Made by a program: the position numbers and the translations under genes
Shown here: positions 41,736 to 51,737 of the stretch, in pieces
How the letters are laid out: each line of letters begins with the position of its first letter
How positions within the stretch are numbered: the stretch's first letter is position 1
Assembly (NCBI RefSeq): GCF_000764225.1
Contig: NZ_JQED01000040.1
Location: 1-64,000 of the forward strand
Length of the DNA: 64,000 nucleotides
Source: Colwellia psychrerythraea
GTDB taxonomy: Bacteria; Pseudomonadota; Gammaproteobacteria; Enterobacterales; Alteromonadaceae
Reading direction: 5' to 3'
Notes under the pieces: model-generated
What the model was told of the DNA's origin: nothing
The model's database searches: none
What the model saw: only the letters and a program-made list of their open reading frames with translations

Positions 41736-41930
41736 TTAACCGTGACGTAAAAGTTTTTTAACTGACTTAATGTCAGATGCGGCGATCATGCATTTAGCAC
41801 GAAGATGACGCTTAACTTTAGTACGACGCTTAGTCAAGATATGACGAAGGCCAGCTTGTTTGAACTTGTAGCCTGAGGCTGTTTTTTTAAAGCGCTTTGC
41901 AGCACCTTTATTGGTTTTCATTTTAGGCAT
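41736..41930 (-). CDS. rpmI: 50S ribosomal protein L35
   Basis: 64 residues from the ATG at 41930, giving the usual [21 protein letters not shown]-terminus; the frame extends to a TTG at 41945. [11 protein letters not shown] follows. The gap to infC (about 199 bases) may hold the L20-binding operator known in E. coli, but I cannot show the fold by eye. Confidence 0.96.
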   Translation of the reverse strand: MPKMKTNKGAAKRFKKTASGYKFKQAGLRHILTKRRTKVKRHLRAKCMIAASDIKSVKKLLRHG

Positions 41931-42129
41931 GTGAATCATTCTCAAATTTATACCTTAACTAATTAAAGTTAGGTATATGCCAAATATTAAGTAGCGAGGG
42001 CGAAAATAATTAAGTGACTTAAAACTAAGTCAACTCAACTATTTTACTTGCAAGCCTTTACTACCAGCGTAAAGATAAAGTTGGTGAATAGAACATCCGA
42101 AAATATTCTATTACTTGTCAAACCAAGTT

Positions 42130-42681
42130 TTATCTATTTTTAGGGGCTAAGACCATCACCATTTGACGTCCTTCCGCACGACGCGGGAAGAACTCAAGTA
42201 CAGTTAACTCTTCTAAATCGTTTTTAACACGCGTTAAAAGTTGTAAACCTAACTCTTGGTGGGCCATTTCACGGCCACGGAAACGTAATGTTACCTTGAC
42301 CTTGTCGCCGCCTTCTAAAAAGCGTTTCAGGTTACGTAATTTCACCTGATAATCGCCTTCATCTGTACCAGGACGGAATTTAATTTCCTTAACCTGAATT
42401 TGTTTCTGGTTTTTACGTTGTTCTTTCTGCTCTTTCGCTTTTTCGTAGATAAATTTACCATAATCCATCACACGACAAACCGGAGGCTTAGCAGTAGGGC
42501 TAATTTCAACCAGATCAACACCAGCTTCATCAGCTTGGTCCATTGCTTCATCTAATGTAACGATGCCACCTGGCTCTCCGTCAAATTTAATTAAACGAAT
42601 TTGGTTGTCTAGAATATCTGTAATTAACTCATTTAAACGATGAGCTGGCTCTTTACGCCCGCCTCGTTGTCCACCTTTAAT
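42130..42681 (-). CDS. infC: Translation initiation factor IF-3, probably starting at AUU
   Basis: Binds the 30S subunit and checks start codons. The protein matches IF-3 throughout ([67 protein letters not shown]). I place the start at the ATT (42679-42681) for two reasons: the protein then begins xKGGQ, like E. coli IF-3, whose gene starts with AUU, and the Shine-Dalgarno GGAGG (42691-42695) is 9 bases away. The in-frame ATG at 42685-42687 is only 3 bases from GGAGG, too close. A rare AUU start lets IF-3 repress its own synthesis. Confidence 0.93.
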   Translation of the reverse strand: MKGGQRGGRKEPAHRLNELITDILDNQIRLIKFDGEPGGIVTLDEAMDQADEAGVDLVEISPTAKPPVCRVMDYGKFIYEKAKEQKEQRKNQKQIQVKEIKFRPGTDEGDYQVKLRNLKRFLEGGDKVKVTLRFRGREMAHQELGLQLLTRVKNDLEELTVLEFFPRRAEGRQMVMVLAPKNR

Positions 42682-42690
42682 AGCCATGTT

Positions 42691-42695
42691 CCTCC
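42691..42695 (-). promoter_or_regulatory. Shine-Dalgarno site that decides the infC start
   Basis: GGAGG on the minus strand: 3 bases before ATG, 9 bases before ATT. The spacing favours the ATT. Confidence 0.7.
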
Positions 42696-42809
42696 AAAGA
42701 ACTCTTTTTAGCTTATTTAAACTCTGCCTTAATTCTATTCAATGATAGAAAAGGCAGACTATATTACTTTTATAATGTTATCCGTTGTTAATTTTACTGT
42801 TATAAAGTA

Positions 42810-44720
42810 TTACTGACGAGATTTTACTTCATCAGATAACTTAGCAATAAAGTCATCAACCGACATTTTTCCTAAATCTTCACCACTTCGAGTTCGAACG
42901 GCAATTTCACCCGCTTCCATTTCTTTATCACCAACAACTAATAAATAAGGAACTCGCTTCAAAGTGTGCTCGCGGATTTTAAAGCCTATCTTCTCATTTC
43001 TCAAGTCTATTTTTGCTCTAAAGCCATTTTCTTTTAGTTTTTTAACAACTTTCTCACAATATGGCGCTTGTTTATCGGTAATATTCATAATTGTCGTCTG
43101 AATAGGCGATAACCATGTTGGGAATTTGCCAGTGTACTCTTCAATTAAAATACCAATAAAACGTTCTAATGAACCTAGAATTGCGCGATGAATCATTACC
43201 GGAGTATATCGTTCATTATCTTCACCAACATAAGTTGCACCTAAACGCTCTGGTAATGCAAAATCAAGCTGTACTGTGCCACATTGCCATGCACGACCTA
43301 AACAGTCCATCAAGGTGAATTCTATTTTAGGTCCGTAAAAAGCCCCTTCACCAGGTAGGTATTCAAACTTAATATTGCTATCAGTTAGTGCTTGTGCAAG
43401 ACCTGCTTCAGCTTTATCCCAAATTTCATCACTACCGATACGGTTATCTGGACGAGTAGACAATTTAACAACAATATCTTCAAAACCAAATGAACCATAT
43501 ACGTCATAAACCATTTCAATACATTTAGTGACTTCAGCTTGTACTTGCGATTCCATACAGAAGATATGAGCATCATCTTGAGTAAAGCCACGTACACGCA
43601 TTAAACCATGAAGTGAACCTGACGGCTCATTACGATGACAACAGCCAAATTCAGCAATACGTAAAGGCAAGTCACGATAGGATTTTAATCCTTGGTTAAA
43701 TATCTGTACGTGACCAGGACAGTTCATTGGTTTAATCGCATATTCACGCTTTTCAGATTCAGTGGTAAACATTCCATCGGCATATTTATCCCAATGACCT
43801 GATTTTTCCCAAAGGCTTCTGTCCATCATCAGTGGCGCTTTAACTTCGTCGTAATCATATTCATGTAACTTTTCACGCACAAATTTTTCTAACTCAGTGT
43901 AAATCGTCCAACCATCGTTATGCCAAAACACCATACCAGGCGCTTCTTCTTGCCAATGGAATAAATCTAATGTTTTACCAATTTTACGATGATCTCGTTT
44001 TTCAGCTTCAGCTAAACGCACGATATACGCTTTTAGTTGCTTTTTATCAGCCCACGCTGTGCCATAGATACGTTGTAACATTTTATTATCTGAATCACCG
44101 CGCCAGTAGGCGCCAGCAACTTTCATTAATTTAAAATGATGACAATGGCGCATGCTTGGTACATGAGGGCCACGACACATATCAATGTATTCTTGGTGAT
44201 GATATAACGCTGGAGTATCTGTCTTCTCGATGTTTTCATCAAGAATTTGTAATTTGTAAGTTTCACCACGTTCGGTAAAGGCATCATAAGCATCTTGCCA
44301 TGTACCTGTTTTTTTAACTACTTCATATCCAGTACGCGCAAGTTCAGTCATGCGCTTTTCAAGTTTAACTAAGTCATCTTCTGTAATTGACTCATCAAGA
44401 TCAATATCGTAATAAAAGCCATTTTCAATCGTTGGACCGATAGCCATTTTTACATTAGGGTACAATTGCTTTATGGCATGACCCAATAAATGCGCACACG
44501 AGTGGCGGATGATCTCAAGCCCTTCACTATCTTTACTGGTAATAAGTTGTAAAGAAGCGTCTTGAGTAATTAATTCACAGGCATCAACAAGATTACCATC
44601 GATACGACCAGCAATAGTTGCTTTGGCAAGACCAGGGCCAATATCAAGGGCTACATCCATTACAGATACAGCTTGTTCAAATGAGCGTTGTGAACCGTCA
44701 GGGAGAGTAATTACAGGCAT
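42810..44720 (-). CDS. thrS: Threonyl-tRNA synthetase
   Basis: 636 residues: TGS domain ([15 protein letters not shown]), second additional editing domain with [10 protein letters not shown] and the later [12 protein letters not shown], class II core with [17 protein letters not shown]-like [22 protein letters not shown], and anticodon domain near the C-terminus. The zinc-binding Cys (NCPGH) and His are kept. First gene of the operon thrS-infC-rpmI-rplT. Confidence 0.97.
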   Translation of the reverse strand: MPVITLPDGSQRSFEQAVSVMDVALDIGPGLAKATIAGRIDGNLVDACELITQDASLQLITSKDSEGLEIIRHSCAHLLGHAIKQLYPNVKMAIGPTIENGFYYDIDLDESITEDDLVKLEKRMTELARTGYEVVKKTGTWQDAYDAFTERGETYKLQILDENIEKTDTPALYHHQEYIDMCRGPHVPSMRHCHHFKLMKVAGAYWRGDSDNKMLQRIYGTAWADKKQLKAYIVRLAEAEKRDHRKIGKTLDLFHWQEEAPGMVFWHNDGWTIYTELEKFVREKLHEYDYDEVKAPLMMDRSLWEKSGHWDKYADGMFTTESEKREYAIKPMNCPGHVQIFNQGLKSYRDLPLRIAEFGCCHRNEPSGSLHGLMRVRGFTQDDAHIFCMESQVQAEVTKCIEMVYDVYGSFGFEDIVVKLSTRPDNRIGSDEIWDKAEAGLAQALTDSNIKFEYLPGEGAFYGPKIEFTLMDCLGRAWQCGTVQLDFALPERLGATYVGEDNERYTPVMIHRAILGSLERFIGILIEEYTGKFPTWLSPIQTTIMNITDKQAPYCEKVVKKLKENGFRAKIDLRNEKIGFKIREHTLKRVPYLLVVGDKEMEAGEIAVRTRSGEDLGKMSVDDFIAKLSDEVKSRQ

Positions 44721-45104
44721 GTTTTTCCTTATCAGTGGCGGCGCATACTAAGCGTCGCTTGAATTTAAATAGTTAAAAAATAATGGTATCAGCAGTTGCT
44801 TCCTGCAATTGCGCAATCACGTTCATCCTGAACTAAAAAAAGAGCATAGCGCTCTTATCAATAACAATTTGATTTTCTGCTGATGATTGTAAAAGTCTTG
44901 CCCTTATTAAACAAGGGTTTTCAGCAAGCTTTGAACAATTAGCATTGAATACACCTATTATAAGCTCAACCACAGTCAACATTAGCCTTATAAAAACTAT
45001 CTCGCGGTAATAAACAATAGCGTTGTCAGTACAAACTCTGCATAGTACTTTGGCAAAAAATCAGTGATACTACAGACATACGTTTAAATAACTAGCTGAA
45101 TATA
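44721..45104. other. Intergenic region, 384 bases: thrS leader and divergent promoter
   Basis: Holds the thrS leader (with the terminator-like hairpin at 44834-44856) and the start of the plus-strand START-like gene. A TATAAT box on the minus strand (44957-44962) is a candidate -10. No other gene seen. Confidence 0.5.
44834..44856 (-). terminator. Terminator-like hairpin in the thrS leader (possible attenuator)
   Basis: On the minus strand: stem AAGAGC/GCTCTT with a five-base loop, then seven T, about 115 bases before the thrS ATG. No minus-strand gene lies upstream for at least 1 kb, so it is not simply the terminator of another gene. Confidence 0.6.
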
Positions 45105-45836
45105 GTGAACAAATCATCCACTTTTATAGCACTACTAGTATTTAGTTGTTTACACTTTTCTTATGCAGAACAAGTGCCATGGAAGGTATGGAAAAAAAAC
45201 AGCGCGCAAAGCGTGAGTTATCGTCCCGCCTTAATAAATAACCAAATTGACAAAAAATTAATCGAAATTAAAGCGAGCACGACGGTAAATTCGACCATGT
45301 CTGGATTTTTACTTTTTTTACAAGATGTTAATAACACACAACATTGGTTAGTAAATGCCAGCGAAAGCAAAATAATTCAGCGACATTCAACGGAAGAAAG
45401 CAGCTTCTATATCAAGCTCACCCAACTTTGGCCGTTAAGACCCCGAATATTAATACTTAACTCCACTTACTGGCAAAATGACGACCTTAGCATTGAAATC
45501 AAACTAACAGATGCTGATCCTATTTCACTTGAAGAGACAACATCTGTAACAATTGAGCATTTAGCAGAGTTTTTACAGGTGAAAACCCATAGCGCCCATT
45601 GGAAAATAAGGCCCAAGTTATCAGAAGGTGAAGGCAATAAAGTCTCTATTGAATATGTGTTCATCGCAGACGGACACGGAGATACACCGAAATGGCTCGC
45701 TGACCACTTAGCACTGAAATCTATTTGGAAAAGTATGCGAAATATTAGACGACAATTACCGCAAGAAAAGTGGCAGCAAAAAACGATAAAAGGTATTACT
45801 GAATTATCAGTAATACCTTCAACTAGCAAGCCTTAA
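45105..45836 (+). CDS. Secreted START-domain-like lipid-binding protein
   Basis: 243 residues from a GTG start. Signal peptide (residues 1-21, ending SYA), then a START-like fold: WKVWKKNSAQSVSYRP, IEIKASTTVNSTMSGFLLFLQDV, the mid-domain PLRPRILIL, and the C-terminal helix KSMRNIRRQL preceded by GDTPKWLADHLALKSIW. Such periplasmic proteins bind lipids or other hydrophobic ligands; no ligand is known for this group. Alone on its strand. Confidence 0.65.
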   Translation: MNKSSTFIALLVFSCLHFSYAEQVPWKVWKKNSAQSVSYRPALINNQIDKKLIEIKASTTVNSTMSGFLLFLQDVNNTQHWLVNASESKIIQRHSTEESSFYIKLTQLWPLRPRILILNSTYWQNDDLSIEIKLTDADPISLEETTSVTIEHLAEFLQVKTHSAHWKIRPKLSEGEGNKVSIEYVFIADGHGDTPKWLADHLALKSIWKSMRNIRRQLPQEKWQQKTIKGITELSVIPSTSKP

Positions 45837-45871
45837 CTATGCTAGACCTGAACCTCAAAAATTATTTCAAG

Positions 45872-47590
45872 TTATTGCTCTGCTGTAATAGATAAGGCTA
45901 TTGCTTCAGCAATCTTAATACCATCGATGCCAGCAGATAAAATTCCACCGGCATAACCTGCCCCCTCACCAGCAGGATATAAGCCTTGTGCATTAAGACT
46001 TTGCAACGTCTCTTTATCACGGGTTATTTGTATCGGTGATGATGTTCTTGTTTCTACTGCCGTTAAGGTTGCTTCTGACATAGAAAAACCGTTAATTTTT
46101 TTATTAAAAGCAGGCAATGCTTCTCGAATTGCGGCTATCGCATAATCTGGTAAGGTTTCACTTAAATCACAATAAGTGACACCAGGCTTATATGAAGGTG
46201 TCACACTGCCATGCTCGCCGCTTTTAAGTCCGGCAAGAAAGTCTCCAACAAGTTGTACAGGTGCATCGTAGTTTTCTCCACCGAGTTTAAACGCTTTTTC
46301 TTCTAATTTGCGCTGAAAATCGATACCTGCAAGTACATAATCTCGGGTCGAGGCAAACTCACTCGTGACGAAATCTGCTGGTTCAATACCGACCACAATA
46401 GCACTATTGGCATTACGTTCATGACGGGAGTATTGGCTCATGCCATTAGTCACAAGACGCCCTTCTTCAGAGGCAGCGGCAACAACCGTTCCACCTGGAC
46501 ACATACAAAAACTATAAACTGAGCGACCATTTTTACAATGGTGCACTAACTTATAATCCGCAGCGCCTAAAATTTCATTTCCTGCATTTTTACCAAAGCG
46601 CGCCTCATCAATAACTGACTGCTCATGCTCTATACGAAATCCAACAGAAAAAGGCTTTGCTTTTATGTAAACACCTTCATCAAATAACATTTTAAAAGTA
46701 TCACGAGCACTATGGCCAATAGCCAGCGCAATATGATTAGTTTCAATATACTCGCCGCTTGACAGTGTTAAGCCGGTTACTTTTTTATTTTGGTAACCTT
46801 CAATGCCCTGGGTAGTGCACTCATTACCACCTACATCGGTGAAATGAATGTTATCTACTCGCTGGTTAAATCGCACTTCGCCACCTAATTCAAAGATTTT
46901 AGCTCGCATTTGCTCAACCATGGTCACTAATTTAAACGTGCCAATATGGGGCTTACTTACATACAAAATCTCTTCCGGTGCGCCTGCATCAACAAACTCA
47001 TGCAGAACTTTTCGACTGTAATGCTTAGGATCTTTTACCTGACTATAAAGCTTGCCGTCAGAAAACGTACCTGCACCTCCTTCGCCAAACTGCACATTGG
47101 ACTCAGTATTTAGTATTTTTTTACGCCAAAAGCCAAACGTGTCTTTCGTACGTTGTCTTACTTCTTGCCCACGTTCCAATATAATCGGTTTAAATCCCAT
47201 CTGAGCAAGCACTAAACCAACAAATAAACCACATGGCCCCATACCAATAACGACAGGACGATTTTTAAGATTACTTGGTGCTTGACTGACAAACTTGTAG
47301 GCCATATCGGGGGTTGCTTTTACTTGAGTATCATCACTAAACGTTGCAAGAAGCTCTTCATTTACATTTGTTTCAACATCAAGGGTATATATCAGGAAGA
47401 TACTATTCTTTTTACGCGCATCATAACCACGTTTAAACACGGTAAAGTTAATTAACTGCTCTGTGTTAATTGATAACTTAGTTAAAATAGCTTGTTCAAG
47501 TTCGTGCGCTTGATGGTCAAGTGCAAGTTTGATATTGGTTAAACGAATCATTCTTTGAGATACCAGCATAGGAAGAGTAATATTTTTCAC
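45872..47590 (-). CDS. FAD-dependent dehydrogenase, COG2509 family
   Basis: 572 residues from a GTG with a good ribosome site (AGG, 7-8 bases). An N-terminal ferredoxin-like ACT-type fold of about 100 residues precedes the FAD Rossmann motif VIGMGPCGLFVGLVLAQMG; QFGEGGAGTFSDGKL, ALAIGHSARDTF, MCPGGTVVAAASEEG and YPAGEGAGYAGGILSAGIDG are typical of this widespread but uncharacterised family. Divergent from fdxA, a possible electron partner (inference). Confidence 0.85.
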   Translation of the reverse strand: MKNITLPMLVSQRMIRLTNIKLALDHQAHELEQAILTKLSINTEQLINFTVFKRGYDARKKNSIFLIYTLDVETNVNEELLATFSDDTQVKATPDMAYKFVSQAPSNLKNRPVVIGMGPCGLFVGLVLAQMGFKPIILERGQEVRQRTKDTFGFWRKKILNTESNVQFGEGGAGTFSDGKLYSQVKDPKHYSRKVLHEFVDAGAPEEILYVSKPHIGTFKLVTMVEQMRAKIFELGGEVRFNQRVDNIHFTDVGGNECTTQGIEGYQNKKVTGLTLSSGEYIETNHIALAIGHSARDTFKMLFDEGVYIKAKPFSVGFRIEHEQSVIDEARFGKNAGNEILGAADYKLVHHCKNGRSVYSFCMCPGGTVVAAASEEGRLVTNGMSQYSRHERNANSAIVVGIEPADFVTSEFASTRDYVLAGIDFQRKLEEKAFKLGGENYDAPVQLVGDFLAGLKSGEHGSVTPSYKPGVTYCDLSETLPDYAIAAIREALPAFNKKINGFSMSEATLTAVETRTSSPIQITRDKETLQSLNAQGLYPAGEGAGYAGGILSAGIDGIKIAEAIALSITAEQ

Positions 47591-47699
47591 TATTTTACCT
47601 GTACGTTATCATTTTAGAAACAAGAGATTGAAATTGCTCTCAACAAAGGTATGATCCACACCACTATTAAGACAAATATTAACGATTTTAAATAACCTT

Positions 47700-48035
47700 A
47701 TGGCATTTGTAGTAACCGATAACTGTATATTATGTAAATACACTGACTGTGTCGCAGTGTGCCCTGCTGATGCTTTTTATGAAGGTCCTAATTTTCTTGT
47801 GATTAGCCCTGATGATTGTATTGATTGTGACCTCTGCCCAGTAGAGTGCCCAGCTGATGCAATCTATCAAGAAGATGAAGTCCCTGCAGACCAGCAAGGG
47901 TTCATTGAGCTTAATGCTGAATTATCGAAACATTGGCCGAGAATTACTGAAGTAAAGACGCCTTTAAACCAAGCAAAAAAATGGGATGGTGTTACCAATA
48001 AAATCCAATATTTAGAGACTCAATCAGACGAGTAA
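47700..48035 (+). CDS. fdxA: 7Fe ferredoxin FdxA
   Basis: 111 residues with two cluster motifs: [14 protein letters not shown] for the [3Fe-4S]/[4Fe-4S] pair and [12 protein letters not shown] for the second. Low-potential electron carrier of the Azotobacter ferredoxin I type. Divergent from the FAD dehydrogenase and upstream of the kinase-family gene. Confidence 0.92.
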   Translation: MAFVVTDNCILCKYTDCVAVCPADAFYEGPNFLVISPDDCIDCDLCPVECPADAIYQEDEVPADQQGFIELNAELSKHWPRITEVKTPLNQAKKWDGVTNKIQYLETQSDE

Positions 48036-48124
48036 TTCTAAGGAAATAAATTATCAATACCAAGACTACACTCTGTGGGAAAGCAGCTATACTAAAGAAA
48101 ATATAATTACTCTTGGAGATAACT

Positions 48125-49045
48125 ATGTGGCATTGCATTGAACAGGCCATTAGCGTTGAAACCGGGAATCCATTTTATATTTCAGAAAAACAAGAAATAT
48201 CAACAAGAGGTGCTGCAACCTCTTCATTCACTGGTTTATATGATAATAAAGAGCCAGCGCCCAATTTATCGTTTAAGATAAGTGATGGCTATCGTAGTTA
48301 TTTTCTAAAGATCAACAATAAAGACTATTTAGAAAACTTCCAAGCTGAAGCCTATTCATTAAAACAACTTAATAGTTTAGCTCACATCGCCAGTCCAAAA
48401 GTAACGGGTATAGGTACGAGTTTAAATAAGAGTTTTTTGATACTCAATTATATTGACTTTAGTCGGGCAAAACCTGTGCTTTGGTATCAGCTGGGCCAAC
48501 AGCTCGCTCAAATGCACTATGAAACTCGCCACGGTCAATTCGGTTGGCAACATGATAACTTCATCGGTAGTACCATTCAGCCGAACCACTGGAGCAGTAA
48601 CTGGACAACTTTTTTTTCTGACCAACGCATTGCATGGCAATTACAATTGCTGTCTGAGCGTTCCATAATGCTGGGTAACATTGAGCATATTACCCAAGTT
48701 TGTCACGATGCATTGCTTCATCATCACGCAACACCTTGTTTAGTACACGGTGATTTGTGGCAAGGGAATACTGGTTTTTCTGGTGAACAAGCCATGATAT
48801 TTGATCCTGCTTGCTATTATGGCGATCGTGAAGTAGATATTGCTATGACCGAACTTTTTGGCCACTTTCCAGATGACTTTTATCATGGCTATCAAGCAGA
48901 ATACCCTTTAGATGATGGTTACGGGCAAAGAAAGTTAGTCTATAATTTTTATCACATTTTAAATCATGCGAATATTTTTGGTGGCATTTATATAGATCAA
49001 GCCAAAGCCATTTTATCGAGAATTATGTCATTGCCATTGCATTGA
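48125..49045 (+). CDS. Fructosamine kinase family protein
   Basis: 306 residues from the ATG at 48125 (GGAG, 6 bases upstream; a TTG at 48113 is less likely). Aminoglycoside-phosphotransferase-like fold: catalytic loop VHGDLWQGNTGF, DFG-equivalent FDPACYYGDREVDIAM. Bacterial members deglycate proteins or small molecules carrying ketoamines. Kinase Lys lies in YFLKINNKDYLENFQAEA. The E. coli homologue is YniA. Confidence 0.88.
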   Translation: MWHCIEQAISVETGNPFYISEKQEISTRGAATSSFTGLYDNKEPAPNLSFKISDGYRSYFLKINNKDYLENFQAEAYSLKQLNSLAHIASPKVTGIGTSLNKSFLILNYIDFSRAKPVLWYQLGQQLAQMHYETRHGQFGWQHDNFIGSTIQPNHWSSNWTTFFSDQRIAWQLQLLSERSIMLGNIEHITQVCHDALLHHHATPCLVHGDLWQGNTGFSGEQAMIFDPACYYGDREVDIAMTELFGHFPDDFYHGYQAEYPLDDGYGQRKLVYNFYHILNHANIFGGIYIDQAKAILSRIMSLPLH

Positions 49046-49170
49046 TAGGTTGCAATATGGCGTGTCGTTAAATGAACATGAACGATAGCTACTTTTAGTT
49101 AATTAGCTAAAGATGGTTATACTAATTAGATATCACTATATGAAATCATTTACTTATTTATGGAGGCTAT

Positions 49171-49377
49171 ATGTCTAATAAACTCAGTGAAAAACGCATT
49201 ACTTGCCCTCATTGTGGTCATCACTTGCACGCCACCGTAGATGCTTCTGCTGGTGATCAAGATTATTACGATGAATGCCCTGCTTGCTGCATGGAGATCC
49301 ATTACAACTTACATGTTGATGAATATAGAAAAAAAATTCAATTAACCGTAGACAGTGATGATGAACAAGTCTTCTAA
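49171..49377 (+). CDS. CPXCG-motif cysteine-rich protein
   Basis: 68 residues with two zinc-type Cys pairs: CPHCGHH near the N-terminus and CPACCME in the middle, then an acidic tail. Matches the CPXCG small-protein family common in gammaproteobacteria, of unknown function. Good ribosome site (TGGAGG). Confidence 0.85.
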   Translation: MSNKLSEKRITCPHCGHHLHATVDASAGDQDYYDECPACCMEIHYNLHVDEYRKKIQLTVDSDDEQVF

Positions 49378-49554
49378 TCTCACATAAGGCGCTCTATTTG
49401 CAGCTAAATAAATCGTACTAGTAAAAAGTCAAATTACTTTACTTCCTAAGACATCTTTTGCCTTGTCTGCTTGGGCTATCTCATCTATGATGCTTGAAAA
49501 TTAGCAATACAAATTTTCGTTTTTTCTCCTTAATTTCTTAAAGTAACCGACGAC

Positions 49555-50940
49555 ATGAACTTAGCCGACTTCTTCACCCATAGTAAAAGCTTGTTAAAAC
49601 TCACTTACCCTATTTTAATCGCACAATTAATTCAAAACTTAATGGGATTTGTCGATATTGTTATGGCTGGCCGAGTCAGTGCAACTGATTTGGCCGCAGT
49701 TGCTGTGGCAAATAGTATTTGGCTCCCCTTAATATTAACTATTTATGGTTTGATAATGGCACTTTCTGCTATTGTTTCTCAGCTTGCTGGTGCCAAAAAA
49801 TATGCCGATATAGTCGAGCAGACGTATCAAACAGCATGGATTTCTTTAGTGTTAGGTCTATCATTGATAGCTCTTTACTACTTTCTTACTCCCATAATCT
49901 CCCCACTGATCACTTTAGAAGGCAATCTTGAAGCATTGATGTTTGATTATCTAGGCTTTATTGTTTGGGGTGCACCTGGGTATTGTTTATACCTTGTGCT
50001 AAGAAATTATTCTGAAGGACTTTCCTATACTAAACCAACGATGCTTATCAGCATCATTGGTTTGCTGGTCAACATCCCCGCTAACTACATTTTTATTTAT
50101 GGGAAATTTGGCATGCCTGCTTTAGGAGGAGCTGGTTGTGGATTAGCGACCGCTTTAGTTTATTGGTCAATGTTTGTCAGTATGCTGATTTACTGCTATT
50201 ACTCAAAGGTACTAAAACAAGCAAATTTATTTAGTGCTTTTTATTGGCCGGTAATTGTCGAAATAAAAGCCATACTCGGTTTAGGTATTCCGATTGCGTT
50301 GTCACTGCTTTTTGAGGTAAGCCTGTTTGCCATTGTTGCTATCATATTGGTTCCCTTTGGTGCACAGGTAGTCGCAAGCCATCAAGTCGCCTTAAACTTT
50401 ACGGGGTTGGTGTTCATGGTCCCCTTGAGTATTGCAATGGCTACGACCATCAAGGTCGGCTTTGCTGTTGGTAACAAAAATTTCAAACAAGCTAGAGACT
50501 ATACCTTGTACTCTATAATTCTAGGCCTATCCCTCGCGTGTATTACTGCATTGATAACTGTAATTTTCAGAACTCAAATTGCAGGGATATACAGTACAGA
50601 AGCTCCCGTGATTGAACTGGCAGCGAGTTTGATGCTATTAGCCACTATCTATCAATTTTCAGATACTATTCAAGTCGTTTCTGCCGGTGCTTTACGTGGT
50701 TACAAGGACACTAAATCTATATTATATATAACCTTTATTTCATACTGGCTGGTAGGCTTATCTGTGGGTTTAGTCTTAGGCATCACAAATTGGGTAGTTC
50801 CCAAAATGGGGCCATATGGTTTTTGGATTGGTTTTATCGTTGGCTTAACCACAGCAGCAATTTTACTCGCTTGGCGCTTAAAGGTAATCCAGCAACGTAT
50901 TAGAAGTGACAGCCTAATTCAAGAAAAAGTGTCCATTTGA
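49555..50940 (+). CDS. MATE-family efflux protein, NorM type
   Basis: 461 residues, twelve helices. LTYPILIAQLIQNLMGFVDIVMAGRVSATDLAAV at the start (split: LIQNLMGFVDIVMAGR) and GNKNFKQARDYTLYSI are NorM signatures. Exports drugs or dyes with Na+ or H+. Different in sequence from the MATE gene at 23.6 kb. Single gene. Confidence 0.92.
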   Translation: MNLADFFTHSKSLLKLTYPILIAQLIQNLMGFVDIVMAGRVSATDLAAVAVANSIWLPLILTIYGLIMALSAIVSQLAGAKKYADIVEQTYQTAWISLVLGLSLIALYYFLTPIISPLITLEGNLEALMFDYLGFIVWGAPGYCLYLVLRNYSEGLSYTKPTMLISIIGLLVNIPANYIFIYGKFGMPALGGAGCGLATALVYWSMFVSMLIYCYYSKVLKQANLFSAFYWPVIVEIKAILGLGIPIALSLLFEVSLFAIVAIILVPFGAQVVASHQVALNFTGLVFMVPLSIAMATTIKVGFAVGNKNFKQARDYTLYSIILGLSLACITALITVIFRTQIAGIYSTEAPVIELAASLMLLATIYQFSDTIQVVSAGALRGYKDTKSILYITFISYWLVGLSVGLVLGITNWVVPKMGPYGFWIGFIVGLTTAAILLAWRLKVIQQRIRSDSLIQEKVSI

Positions 50941-51043
50941 TGGAAATTTTATCTGGAAAAAGAAGTGACTAGCACGACTTTTGGTCACTTTGTTGAATTA
51001 ACCAGCAAACAAACTTATTTTCAAATGAATTGTACAAAACTAC

Positions 51044-51072
51044 TTGCAAGGTGGTTAACCAAAAGCTAACAT
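51044..51072 (+). promoter_or_regulatory. Candidate sigma-70 promoter of the GAC tRNA
   Basis: TTGCAA (51044-51049), 17-base spacer, TAACAT (51067-51072), each 4 of 6 matches, followed by the GC-rich discriminator AGCGCTCG. The tRNA starts 25 bases downstream. Confidence 0.6.
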
Positions 51073-51097
51073 AGCGCTCGTTGAGTTATCAACATCT

Positions 51098-51172
51098 GCG
51101 CGGTTAGCTCAGTGGTAGAGTCCTCGCCTGACTTGCGAGTTGTCAAGTGTTCGAATCACTTACCGCGCACCA
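51098..51172 (+). tRNA. tRNA with anticodon GAC (Val-type), unusual
   Basis: 75 bases with encoded ACCA. Acceptor GCGCGGT/ACCGCGC, D-arm GCTC/GAGT, anticodon stem CTCGC/GCGAG and T-stem AAGTG/CACTT all pair. The loop CTGACTT reads GAC, hence valine. Odd points: U at position 37 (normally a purine), C at 26, and a UUGUC variable loop. The D-arm resembles the glycine type. The promoter and terminator suggest it is expressed. Confidence 0.8.
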
Positions 51173-51180
51173 TATAATAC

Positions 51181-51209
51181 AAAAAAACCGCTTTATAAGC
51201 GGTTTTTTT
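51181..51209 (+). terminator. Terminator of the GAC tRNA
   Basis: AAACCGCTT/AAGCGGTTT stem with a TAT-like loop and T run, 8 bases after the tRNA. Confidence 0.9.
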
Positions 51210-51348
51210 GTATCTAAAATTCAATATGTTAATTATCAACTTGCTGCTCTCCAATAGTAAAATATCTAATAAGCAATCGCTGTAAATTTAAAAACTGGGT
51301 AGCAAGACAATATGAACCTAGACACCATAATCAGAAGTAAGTTCTTCA

Positions 51349-51714
51349 TTATTCTGGCATGCGAGATGAGTGATGTTCGATAATTTTCCAGTTATCATCT
51401 TGTAATTGGTAAACAAAACTAAAACGCGCTGCTACACATGATCCGTCATTAAACTTTATTTCATAAATGCCTGAGTTCATCGCAATATCATTAAATACTC
51501 GAATGTTTTGTTCTAGCAGTTTACCGCTAGGTTTGTTAGCGAGAAATTGAACAAAGTAATCTTCAATTTCATTATGGTTATGTCGAACCATATTAGAGAT
51601 CGTCGGTAGTAAAACAGCATCGGTTGCATATAATGCAGTGACTTCTTTTGGCACATTGGTTTTTAATTTTTCAAACCATTGAATAAGTAGAGCGGTTACT
51701 TCTTGTTTTGTCAT
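51349..51714 (-). CDS. NTF2-like/SnoaL-fold protein (SgcJ/EcaC family)
   Basis: 121 residues of the NTF2-like fold: VTALLIQWFEKLKTNVPKEVTALYATDAVLLPT, then FNDIAMNSGIYEIKF and WKIIEHHSSRMPE, where the C-terminal IIEHHSS strand is typical of the CaMKII-association type. Cytoplasmic; function unknown. Starts 23 bases after the ABC permease gene, so probably its operon mate. Confidence 0.8.
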   Translation of the reverse strand: MTKQEVTALLIQWFEKLKTNVPKEVTALYATDAVLLPTISNMVRHNHNEIEDYFVQFLANKPSGKLLEQNIRVFNDIAMNSGIYEIKFNDGSCVAARFSFVYQLQDDNWKIIEHHSSRMPE

Positions 51715-51737
51715 AGTGGAATACCGATTAATCGTTG

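Noticed and set aside
44907..44945. Possible 12-codon leader peptide before thrS, rich in Leu/Ile/Val
   Set aside because: If the TATAAT at 44957-44962 is the promoter, its ribosome site would not be transcribed; and branched-chain codons do not fit a thrS leader.
45467..45829. Minus-strand frame of 120 codons opposite the START-like gene
   Set aside because: Complete overlap with the plus-strand gene, which has a signal peptide and domain pattern.
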